Assembly: GCA_030691295.1 (NCBI GenBank)
Contig: JAUYEQ010000035.1
Span: forward strand, 1 to 15,813
Direction of reading: 5' to 3'
DNA length: 15,813 nt
From: Bacteroidota bacterium
GTDB lineage: Bacteria; Bacteroidota; Bacteroidia; Bacteroidales; Prolixibacteraceae
Numbering within the stretch: position 1 is the first letter of the stretch; each line of letters starts with the position of its first letter. A model generated the notes under the pieces. The model was given only the letters and a program-made list of their open reading frames with translations. It was not told the DNA's origin and did not search any database. This document shows, in pieces, positions 1 to 5,677 of this stretch. A program made the position numbers and the translations under genes.

Positions 1-1603
1 TGCGGTAAACATCATCAATTACATTTTGCTGATCGGTGTCTTTCAGCAACTGAATGGCTGCGGTAAAGGCGATGAATTTTTCGAGTACAGCCATATCGAT
101 TCCGTAACAATCGGGATAGCGAATCTGAGGGGCCGACGAAACCACGATGATTTTCTTCGGATTCAGCCGATCCAATATTTTCAGGATACTTTTCTTCAGG
201 GTTGTTCCGCGAACAATCGAATCGTCGATGATGACCAGCGTATCTGTATTTTCCTTAATAATTCCGTAAGTCACGTCGTACACGTGGGCAACCAAATCGT
301 CGCGGCTGGCATCGTCGGCAATAAAAGTGCGCAGTTTTACATCTTTGATGGCAAGTTTTTCCACGCGTGGTTCCACCGAAAGTACTGCCACCATTTCTTC
401 ATAGGTGATGCTGCCGTTGCGCTCTTTCAGTTCTTTGATTTTCCAATCGACACAATATTGCCGCACTCCCTGTACAAGCCCGTAGAAAGCCGTTTCAGAA
501 GTATTCGGAATAAAAGAGAAAACGGTGTTTTCAATATCGTAGTCAATCGACTTCAGGATAGCAGGCGAAAGCAAATTGCCCAGCTTTTTACGTTCCTGAT
601 AGATGTCCTTGTCGCTTCCGCGTGAAAAATAGATGCGCTCGAACGAACACGACCTGCGGGTATGAGGCACACGGATCATTTTACTTGAAACCGAACCATC
701 TTTTTTGATGATCAAAGCATCGCCGGGTTTTATTTCACTGACACTTTCCGCTCTTACATTCATCACGGTTTGAATAACCGGACGTTCAGATGCTACCACC
801 ACGATTTCGTCGTCGTAATAATAAAATGCAGGACGGATGCCTGAAGGATCGCGCATCACAAAAGCATCGCCATGCCCGAACATTCCGGCAATGGCATATC
901 CGCCGTCCCAATCTTTGCTGGCATTTTCAAGCACTTTCTGCACATCGAGGTTTGTCTCGATCAGCGGTGAAATTTCGCGGTTCGAATAGTTTGAGTTTTT
1001 GTATTGCCTGAAATGCAGCTGGTTCTCTTCGTCCAAAAAATGACCTACTTTTTCAAGAACAGTTACTGTATCGGTGTAAGCTTTTGGATGTTGCCCCAAA
1101 GCAATCAACCTTTCAAAAAGTTCGTCGGTATTGGTAAGGTTAAAATTTCCGGCCATCACCAAAGTTCTCGATTTCCAGTTGTTCTGGCGCATTACAGGGT
1201 GTACAAATTCTATGCTGTTGCGGCCAAAAGTTCCGTAGCGCAAGTGCCCTAGGTAAACTTCGCCCGAGAACGGTACATTTTCATAAATCCAGCGAACATC
1301 GGCATCTGCCGGTTTATTTTTTTCGGCCTTTTTGATGCCCTTTGCAACCTTTTCGAAAATATTTTTGATTGGATTTTGTTCGATCGACCGGTGGCGGTTG
1401 ATGTATTCCTGACCAGGGCTGAGTTCCATTTTGATATTTACAATTCCGGCTCCGTCTTGTCCGCGATTGTGTTGCTTCTCCATCAGCAGGTACAGTTTGT
1501 TCAGGCCATATTGCCAGGTGCCGTATTTTTCCTTGTAATATTCAAGTGGCTTTCTCAACCGTATCAATGCTATCCCACACTCATGCTTAATCAATTCGCT
1601 CAT
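1..1603 (-). CDS. Long PurF-type amidophosphoribosyltransferase (class II glutamine amidotransferase + PRTase), 3' end outside window
   Basis: The minus-strand frame is open from the ATG at 1603-1601 to the window edge, giving 534 visible codons. It begins MSELIKHECGIAL, so Cys9 would be the N-terminal nucleophile of a class II glutamine amidotransferase after removal of an eight-residue propeptide. GHLRYGTFG follows at about 119-127, and the PRPP-binding loop VIIDDSIVRGTT at about 457-468. Family knowledge: PurF transfers glutamine ammonia to PRPP, giving phosphoribosylamine, the first step of cytosolic purine synthesis. Canonical PurF is about 470-500 residues, and here the PRPP loop lies at 457, so this is the long form I recall from Bacteroidota (roughly 620-630 residues; about 90-100 missing here). 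Such long forms often coexist with a canonical PurF, so the exact role is uncertain. The start overlaps the stop of the upstream SPOR gene (ATGA), suggesting coupled translation and one transcript. Confidence 0.9.
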   Translation of the reverse strand, partial: MSELIKHECGIALIRLRKPLEYYKEKYGTWQYGLNKLYLLMEKQHNRGQDGAGIVNIKMELSPGQEYINRHRSIEQNPIKNIFEKVAKGIKKAEKNKPADADVRWIYENVPFSGEVYLGHLRYGTFGRNSIEFVHPVMRQNNWKSRTLVMAGNFNLTNTDELFERLIALGQHPKAYTDTVTVLEKVGHFLDEENQLHFRQYKNSNYSNREISPLIETNLDVQKVLENASKDWDGGYAIAGMFGHGDAFVMRDPSGIRPAFYYYDDEIVVVASERPVIQTVMNVRAESVSEIKPGDALIIKKDGSVSSKMIRVPHTRRSCSFERIYFSRGSDKDIYQERKKLGNLLSPAILKSIDYDIENTVFSFIPNTSETAFYGLVQGVRQYCVDWKIKELKERNGSITYEEMVAVLSVEPRVEKLAIKDVKLRTFIADDASRDDLVAHVYDVTYGIIKENTDTLVIIDDSIVRGTTLKKSILKILDRLNPKKIIVVSSAPQIRYPDCYGIDMAVLEKFIAFTAAIQLLKDTDQQNVIDDVYR

Positions 1604-2103
1604 TGTTCTTCGGGTTCTTCTATTTGTTCAAAATTTTCAGGAAATAATTCAGGAAACCTGATAATATCTTTTACAATAAATGCATTCGGGTATTTATACG
1701 AGATAGTCGATTTTGCTTTCAAAGCTTCGCTCTTGTTGCGAAAATCGCCAACCCTCAGTTTGAAATTAGGTGTCTGGAATATTAAATAGGTAGGAATAGC
1801 AGGAAAAGTGAGGTTAAAATCATTTCGCACCCGTTCAGCCTGTTCGCGGGCTTTGTTTCCGGAGCTGAAGAATATTTCGAGACGAAAACCATCTGTTCCA
1901 CGCTTACGTTGGTTGATTTGGGAATGCCTGACAAGCAGATCGGTGATTCGGGGGTCTTGCCTGATGGATAATTTCCCCAATAGTTCCTCCATTTTTGCCG
2001 TTTGGCTGGAGATCCCCGGGTACAGGGCAAGTGTATCATTTTGAGCATAAACCGAAGCGCTCAATAGTCCAAGAAATAAGATGACACTACACAAATACCT
2101 CAT
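1600..2103 (-). CDS. Secreted SPOR-domain protein
   Basis: This 167-residue protein has an N-terminal signal peptide (hydrophobic core about 5-19, probable cleavage after VYA at residue 20). A linker with predicted helix (about 35-65) follows, then a SPOR-type fold from about 70 to 148: GFRLEIFFSSG, a helix rich in Arg/Glu, then FKLRVGDFRNKSEAL and YPNAFIV. SPOR domains usually bind denuded glycan strands of septal peptidoglycan, so a periplasmic or envelope location is expected; binding itself is inferred. The tail is acidic (EQIEEPEEQ). A good Bacteroidota-type promoter lies 20-50 nt upstream, and the stop overlaps the start of the PurF-type gene by four bases. I see no functional reason for pairing an envelope protein with a purine enzyme, so the pairing may reflect shared growth control or simply position. 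Confidence 0.87.
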   Translation of the reverse strand: MRYLCSVILFLGLLSASVYAQNDTLALYPGISSQTAKMEELLGKLSIRQDPRITDLLVRHSQINQRKRGTDGFRLEIFFSSGNKAREQAERVRNDFNLTFPAIPTYLIFQTPNFKLRVGDFRNKSEALKAKSTISYKYPNAFIVKDIIRFPELFPENFEQIEEPEEQ

Positions 2104-2123
2104 ACGATCAGTTTTTGAGTTTG

Positions 2124-2156
2124 CAAATATAAGATTTTAATGGAACAAGTATTCAA
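2124..2156 (-). promoter_or_regulatory. Bacteroidota-type promoter of the SPOR/PurF-type operon
   Basis: On the minus strand TATATTTG (2131-2124) matches the -7 consensus TAnnTTTG exactly and is followed by C. A TTG at 2156-2154 lies 22 nt upstream, within the usual spacing for this phylum. Transcription would start a few bases downstream, leaving a leader of only about 15 nt before the ATG at 2103. Confidence 0.6.
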
Positions 2157-2297
2157 CGGTATCTAACAGCTATTGGTATAAATTCTTCGGCTTCAAGATG
2201 CAAAAATCTGCTAACCAGACAATTTTACTACAAATCGACCTTGAGTAACAGCATAAATTGAAAGTGTCGAACGCAGTTTTTTTTCTGAATGTTAATT

Positions 2298-2336
2298 TTT
2301 TGATGTGAAGCTATCAAAATCACATGTTTCTTTTTT
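2298..2336 (+). terminator. Terminator-like hairpin with a competing stem
   Basis: ATGTGA (2303-2308) pairs with TCACAT (2320-2325), and the T-rich run GTTTCTTTTTTCTG follows, which reads as a weak intrinsic terminator on the plus strand. An overlapping alternative stem, TTTTGAT (2298-2304) with ATCAAAA (2313-2319), would exclude it. No plus-strand gene precedes it, so it would have to end an unannotated RNA or attenuate a leader. Confidence 0.3.
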
Positions 2337-2373
2337 CTGATTACTGAGACTTACCTCTGTAAACTTCCGCCTC

Positions 2374-2403
2374 TTGCTTATTCCTGAAAATTAGTGAAAT
2401 TTG
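2374..2403 (+). promoter_or_regulatory. Candidate promoter of the AhpD-like gene
   Basis: TTG (2374-2376), a 19-nt spacer, then GAAATTTG (2396-2403) followed by C. Spacing fits the Bacteroidota promoter; the -7 box matches TAnnTTTG at all defined positions except the first T. The leader to the ATG at 2497 would be about 85-90 nt. Confidence 0.4.
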
Positions 2404-2464
2404 CAGACTTGAAAATGTATAGGATCGAAAGTACCCGGCATATTTTTTTTAGTTGAACTCACAA

Positions 2465-2485
2465 CCTGAAACCTAAAACTTGAAA
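2465..2485 (+). repeat. Degenerate 7-nt tandem repeat
   Basis: Three consecutive heptamers, CCTGAAA, CCTAAAA and CTTGAAA, sit 12 nt before the start codon of the AhpD-like gene. A related fragment, GAAACCTGATACTC, lies at 3969-3982 in front of the AlbA_2 gene. Confidence 0.5.
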
Positions 2486-2496
2486 CTCTCTTAATC

Positions 2497-2862
2497 ATGG
2501 GAAAATTAATCAACGATTTTAACGATTACCGCGCTAAAATGAACGAAAAGATTTTGGCAAGCGATAACAAAGTAATGAAACGCATTTACAGTATTGATAC
2601 TTTGACCTATCAGGAAGGTGCATTGAGTACCAAAACCAAGGAAATGCTCGGACTGGTTTCATCGATGGTGCTGCGTTGCGACGATTGCGTAAAGTATCAT
2701 CTGGGCAAATGTTACGAGCTGGGAGTAACTACTGACGAGGTTTTCGAGATTTTTTCTGTTGCCAATCTGGTGGGCGGAACCATCGTTATTCCTCATACAC
2801 GCCGTGCAGTTGAATACTGGGAAGAACTTATGGATACAATTCAGGATTCAAAAACGGAATAA
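2497..2862 (+). CDS. Carboxymuconolactone decarboxylase family protein (AhpD-like)
   Basis: This 121-residue, all-helical protein carries the AhpD-type redox/proton-relay motif: Glu49 in the preceding helix, then Cys61-Asp-Asp-Cys64 and His68 (CDDCVKYH). LGVTTDEVFEIFSVANLVGG follows, typical of the family core. CxxCxxxH members are thiol-disulfide active, usually small cytoplasmic peroxidase-linked or AhpC-reducing proteins; the actual substrate cannot be read from sequence. Length is normal for a single-domain member. No clear Shine-Dalgarno precedes the ATG, as usual in this phylum. Its last 35 bases overlap the 3' end of the convergent yjjX gene, so the two messages share complementary tails. 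No peroxiredoxin gene is adjacent, so a link to AhpC is not supported locally. Confidence 0.86.
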   Translation: MGKLINDFNDYRAKMNEKILASDNKVMKRIYSIDTLTYQEGALSTKTKEMLGLVSSMVLRCDDCVKYHLGKCYELGVTTDEVFEIFSVANLVGGTIVIPHTRRAVEYWEELMDTIQDSKTE

Positions 2863-3355
2863 AAGCCAATTGAACGGCTGGTAAATAGAGCGATTTCCGG
2901 GTAATTGTATCATTGGTGAGCAAACCTACCGCACCGTTTTGTTGCTTCGAATTCATTTTTTTGAAAACAATATCATCGGCATCGCCCAATTCATAGCCTT
3001 GATGAACCAATTCGGCCACGCGTGGCGGAAGTGTAAAAGTGGCTGTACGGGCCTTCCCAATTTTCGTCCCGTCGCTGATTACCACCCAGGCAAAAGCCAT
3101 TAATCCTGATTCAGTTTCTTCTACCCCACCTTCAATTCCAACATAGTAATCGAATCCTGAAAACAGATCATGTGCATTTTTCACCCGGCTTACAGCTCCC
3201 AGCAATGTTTCAACATCACTCATTGGCTGATCAGAAACACCGCTTTCAACCGATCCGCCAAGTACTGTAACCTCCTGTTTCAAAAAAACAGACAATCCCT
3301 CATTTACAGCATCCAGTTTTACCGGATTTTTGGAAGCAACAAGAATTTTTATCAT
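2828..3355 (-). CDS. yjjX: Inosine/xanthosine triphosphatase (non-canonical purine NTP phosphatase, YjjX/DUF84)
   Basis: From the ATG at 3355 the protein has 175 residues and starts MIKILVASKNPVKLDAV, the family's characteristic opening (NPxK near residue 10). Further family motifs are VESGVSDQPMSD, YYVGIEGGV, GKARTATFTLP and NGAVGLLTNDTITR. YjjX-type enzymes hydrolyse ITP/XTP and so keep deaminated purines out of nucleic acids; cytoplasmic. The frame extends upstream to an ATG at 3403, but those 16 extra residues are unlike the family and would cover the promoter, so I use 3355. The 3' end overlaps the convergent AhpD-like gene by 35 nt. A divergent GNAT gene lies 119 nt upstream. Confidence 0.9.
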   Translation of the reverse strand: MIKILVASKNPVKLDAVNEGLSVFLKQEVTVLGGSVESGVSDQPMSDVETLLGAVSRVKNAHDLFSGFDYYVGIEGGVEETESGLMAFAWVVISDGTKIGKARTATFTLPPRVAELVHQGYELGDADDIVFKKMNSKQQNGAVGLLTNDTITRKSLYLPAVQLAFIPFLNPELYP

Positions 3356-3361
3356 TGCGGG

Positions 3362-3391
3362 GTAAATTATAATTTGCCGTCTAAAATACAA
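3362..3391 (-). promoter_or_regulatory. Candidate yjjX promoter
   Basis: On the minus strand a T-rich TTG (3391-3389) is followed, after 19 nt, by TAATTTAC (3369-3362), one mismatch from TAnnTTTG. It abuts the chosen yjjX start, so the leader would be almost absent, and it lies inside the longer alternative frame. Confidence 0.35.
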
Positions 3392-3442
3392 AAAACAATG
3401 CATACTGATGAACTATGCCTAAGGTAAACAAGCTATTTTTCT

Positions 3443-3450
3443 TAATTTTG
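3443..3450 (+). promoter_or_regulatory. -7 promoter box for the GNAT gene
   Basis: TAATTTTG is an exact TAnnTTTG match 24 nt before the ATG at 3475. I see no TTG at the usual upstream distance, so the promoter is only half supported. It argues against starting the GNAT gene at the ATG at 3415. Confidence 0.4.
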
Positions 3451-3474
3451 ATGCTTCGAAAAAACCAACCAACA

Positions 3475-3924
3475 ATGATCATCAGACAAGGAAACATTTC
3501 AGATTCGGCCAGTATTGTTGCATTTCAGCTGGCAATGGCATTGGAAACAGAACAACTTCAATTACACGAACCTACCGTAGTAAAAGGTGTGGATGCTGTT
3601 TTTGCAGATCCGGCAAAAGGCATTTATTACGTTGCCGAAACCAATGGTAAAGTTGTTGGTTCGCTGCTAACTACTTTTGAATGGAGCGATTGGCGCAACG
3701 GAACAGTTCTCTGGATTCAATCTGTTTATGTTCGCCCTGAATTCAGGAAGAAAAGTATTTTTAGCCGTTTGTATAAACACATTCAGGAGAAAGTTGCTAC
3801 TAACGCTAATTTGCGGGGCATTCGTTTATATGCTGACAAAACCAACACTTCGGCTCACGGAGTATACGAACATCTGGGAATGACCGCAGAGCATTATCAG
3901 ATGTTTGAATGGATGAAAGGATGA
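3475..3924 (+). CDS. GNAT family N-acetyltransferase
   Basis: The 149-residue protein starts MIIRQGNISDSASIV, a typical GNAT opening (strand beta1 plus helix). The core follows: KGIYYVAETNGKVVGSLLTT (49-67), then LWIQSVYVRPEFRKKSIFSRLYKHI (79-103), which is motif A, and a C-terminal HGVYEHLGMT segment (128-137). GNAT proteins transfer acetyl from acetyl-CoA to an amine on a small molecule or protein; the acceptor is unknown. The pyrophosphate-binding loop reads RKKSIF where the standard pattern is R/QxxGxG/A, so both glycine positions are replaced; Phe at the second site is known to me from a GNAT subgroup, Ser at the first is less usual. An upstream ATG at 3415 would add 20 residues but would include the -7 box. 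The stop overlaps another ATG (ATGA at 3921-3924). Confidence 0.88.
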   Translation: MIIRQGNISDSASIVAFQLAMALETEQLQLHEPTVVKGVDAVFADPAKGIYYVAETNGKVVGSLLTTFEWSDWRNGTVLWIQSVYVRPEFRKKSIFSRLYKHIQEKVATNANLRGIRLYADKTNTSAHGVYEHLGMTAEHYQMFEWMKG

Positions 3925-3989
3925 AAAGTGTTCAGTCGCAGTTGTCAGTTCTCAAAAAAACATAGCATGAAACCTGATACTCATTTGGC

Positions 3990-4649
3990 GTGAGCAAATA
4001 CCTATTAAATCTGATACAGCAGGGCGAGCATCAGACACAGGACTTTAAATACTGCATCAGCGATTCAAAAAAGATTGCGCGGTCGCTGGTGGCTTTTGCC
4101 AATACTGATGGCGGACGACTTCTGGTTGGGGTAAAAGACAATGGCCGGATTGCAGGAGTCCGGTCAGAAGAAGAATATTACATGGTTGAATCGGCTGCTA
4201 AAATATATTCGAGCCCGCCAATTGCTTTCACTACCAGACAGTATTTGGTTGAAGGAAAAACTGTTCTGGAAGTAATTATCGAGCCCAGTTCCGAAAAACC
4301 TCATTTTGCGCGTGACGACGAAGGCAAGTGGTGGGCCTGGTTCAGGAAAGACGATGAAAACCGGCTGGCAAACAAAGTCATGCTCGAAGTTTGGAAAAAG
4401 CAAAAAAGTACGGATGGAATTCTGATAAATTATTCTGAAGGCGAGAAAATATTGCTCGATTACCTCGAAAATAATGAGAAAATATCAGTCAGTAAATTCG
4501 CCCGTATTGCCCACATCACCTATAAACAAGCGGAGCAAATCATCATCAATTTCAGGGCGCTGGATATTCTGCAGGATTGCGTTGGCGATACCAGGATTGA
4601 TTACTCCATAAATGACACTTTCGACCGGAAAAAATGGGACAACCGGTAA
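3990..4649 (+). CDS. AlbA_2 / Schlafen-type putative DNA-binding protein
   Basis: This 219-residue protein opens with an AlbA_2 domain (about 8-135). The hallmarks are GEHQTQDFKY, IARSLVAFANTDGGRLLVGV (29-48), KDNGRIAGV, and a PSSEKPHF...WAWFRKDDENRLA segment. After a linker, residues about 148-205 resemble a winged helix: KILLDYLENNEKISVSKFAR, then a helix and IDYSIND. AlbA_2 proteins in bacteria are often annotated as transcriptional regulators or ATP-binding proteins, but roles are poorly established. The start is GTG: an in-frame stop lies at 3975-3977 and the domain begins only about 10 residues in, so no ATG fits. The GTG overlaps the stop of an eight-codon frame (GTGA). The last codons and stop carry the stem of the opposing gene's terminator. 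Confidence 0.85.
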   Translation: MSKYLLNLIQQGEHQTQDFKYCISDSKKIARSLVAFANTDGGRLLVGVKDNGRIAGVRSEEEYYMVESAAKIYSSPPIAFTTRQYLVEGKTVLEVIIEPSSEKPHFARDDEGKWWAWFRKDDENRLANKVMLEVWKKQKSTDGILINYSEGEKILLDYLENNEKISVSKFARIAHITYKQAEQIIINFRALDILQDCVGDTRIDYSINDTFDRKKWDNR

Positions 4650-4661
4650 GCCGATTGTCCC
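4629..4661 (-). terminator. Intrinsic terminator of the aldo/keto reductase operon
   Basis: Read on the minus strand, GGGACAA (4661-4655) pairs with TTGTCCC (4642-4636). After a single mismatch the stem continues with CGG/CCG around a four-base loop. A run of six T (4634-4629) follows after one A. It begins 10 nt past the stop of the aldo/keto reductase gene and lies inside the last codons of the convergent AlbA_2 gene. On the plus strand the same stem is not followed by T. Confidence 0.65.
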
Positions 4662-4670
4662 CAATTCAGA

Positions 4671-5666
4671 TTAAAGTTCCAGTTTCAGCTTGTCAAGTTC
4701 AGCGTTGATAAAGCTTATTTCTTCAGAACTTAGTTTCAGGTCGGCTGCTTTTGCATTTTGAACAGCTTGTGCAGCATTTCGGGCGCCAACCAATGCAATG
4801 GTAATTCCGGGCTGGTTGATTGTCCATTGGATTACCAACTGGCTTAATGTTGCATTCTTATCATCGGCCAGCGGTTTAATTTTTTCAAGAAAAGCGTTGG
4901 TCAACTGTATATTTTTATCCGAATAATAAGGCAGGTCGGCGCGAGTGTCGCCATCGGCAAACCGATGTCCCGGTTTTAATTTTCCGGTAAGAACTCCCCG
5001 CTGCAAAGGACTGTAGGCCAAAACCGATTTATTGTTTTCGATCAGATAAGGGACGAGTTCCTTCTCAATTCCCCGGTTAAGCATGCTGTATGAAACCTGG
5101 TCTGAAACCAGATCGATGTACTTTGCAGCCTCTTTCATCAGCGTAACATCGTAATTGCAAACACCGGCATAACGCACTTTTCCTTCTTTTATCAACTGGG
5201 CAACAGCTTCCATTGTTTCCTGAACAGGTGTGGTCGGGTCGGCCCAGTGAATCTGGTAAAGATCAATGTAATCGGTACCGAGCAAACGCAGGCTATTCTC
5301 GCATTCTCTTATGATGCCATCCTTTCCGGCGTATCTGTAAATATCAATCGGTTTGCCTTCATTGTTTTTGCTGTGAAAGAAGAATTCGCCCTTTGTTCTG
5401 CTCCAGCCCAACCCGAATTTAGTCAGGATCTGAACCTTATCGCGGGGAATACCTTTTATTGCTTCTCCTACAATCTCCTCACTTGTTCCCTGTCCGTAAG
5501 CCGGAGCAGTGTCGATGGAGGTCACTCCGCAATCGTACGAAGCCTGAATTGCCTTGACCGATTCTTTGCGTTCCGTTCCGCCCCACATCCAGCCTCCGGC
5601 AGCCCATGCTCCAAATGTAACCACAGATAAATTTAAATCTGATTGTCCCAATTTTCTGTATTCCAT
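4671..5666 (-). CDS. Aldo/keto reductase
   Basis: This 331-residue TIM-barrel oxidoreductase has the full catalytic tetrad: Asp52 and Tyr57 (IDTAPAYGQG), Lys83 (ILTKFG) and His140 (LYQIHWADP). LAYSPLQRGVLTGKL (216-230) and the NADP-binding end IALVGARNAAQ (290-300) are also typical. Such enzymes reduce aldehydes or ketones with NADPH in the cytoplasm; the opening MEYRKLGQSDLNLS and overall length match the general group that includes YajO- and IolS-like reductases, but the substrate is not readable. It starts 11 nt after the stop of the sensor kinase gene, so it is most likely the last gene of that transcript, and an intrinsic terminator follows. Whether the kinase has any functional tie to it is unknown. 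Confidence 0.93.
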   Translation of the reverse strand: MEYRKLGQSDLNLSVVTFGAWAAGGWMWGGTERKESVKAIQASYDCGVTSIDTAPAYGQGTSEEIVGEAIKGIPRDKVQILTKFGLGWSRTKGEFFFHSKNNEGKPIDIYRYAGKDGIIRECENSLRLLGTDYIDLYQIHWADPTTPVQETMEAVAQLIKEGKVRYAGVCNYDVTLMKEAAKYIDLVSDQVSYSMLNRGIEKELVPYLIENNKSVLAYSPLQRGVLTGKLKPGHRFADGDTRADLPYYSDKNIQLTNAFLEKIKPLADDKNATLSQLVIQWTINQPGITIALVGARNAAQAVQNAKAADLKLSSEEISFINAELDKLKLEL

Positions 5667-5677
5667 AATTCTATATT

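Larger units (their letters stand above)
2104..2496. other. Non-coding region between divergent genes
   Basis: This 393-nt stretch separates the SPOR gene (-) from the AhpD-like gene (+). It holds the minus-strand promoter at 2124-2156, a weaker back-to-back plus-strand -7 box (TGAGTTTG, 2116-2123), a hairpin followed by a T-rich run at 2298-2336, a candidate plus-strand promoter at 2374-2403, a 13-codon ATG frame at 2415-2456 that I do not call a gene, and a 7-nt tandem repeat at 2465-2485. I see no longer coding frame with protein-like composition. Confidence 0.7.

Noticed and set aside
26..625. A 199-codon plus-strand frame at the left edge
   Set aside because: It is antisense to the PurF-type gene, whose reading gives clear catalytic motifs; the plus frame has no recognisable domain.
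2415..2456. 13-codon ATG frame after the AhpD-like promoter
   Set aside because: Too short and without any support beyond position; a chance frame is likely.
3356..3403. Upstream ATG extending yjjX by 16 residues
   Set aside because: The extension is unlike the family opening and would contain the candidate promoter; the ATG at 3355 gives the canonical start.
3415..3474. Upstream ATG extending the GNAT by 20 residues
   Set aside because: The exact -7 box at 3443-3450 lies inside it, and GNAT homology begins at the Met at 3475.
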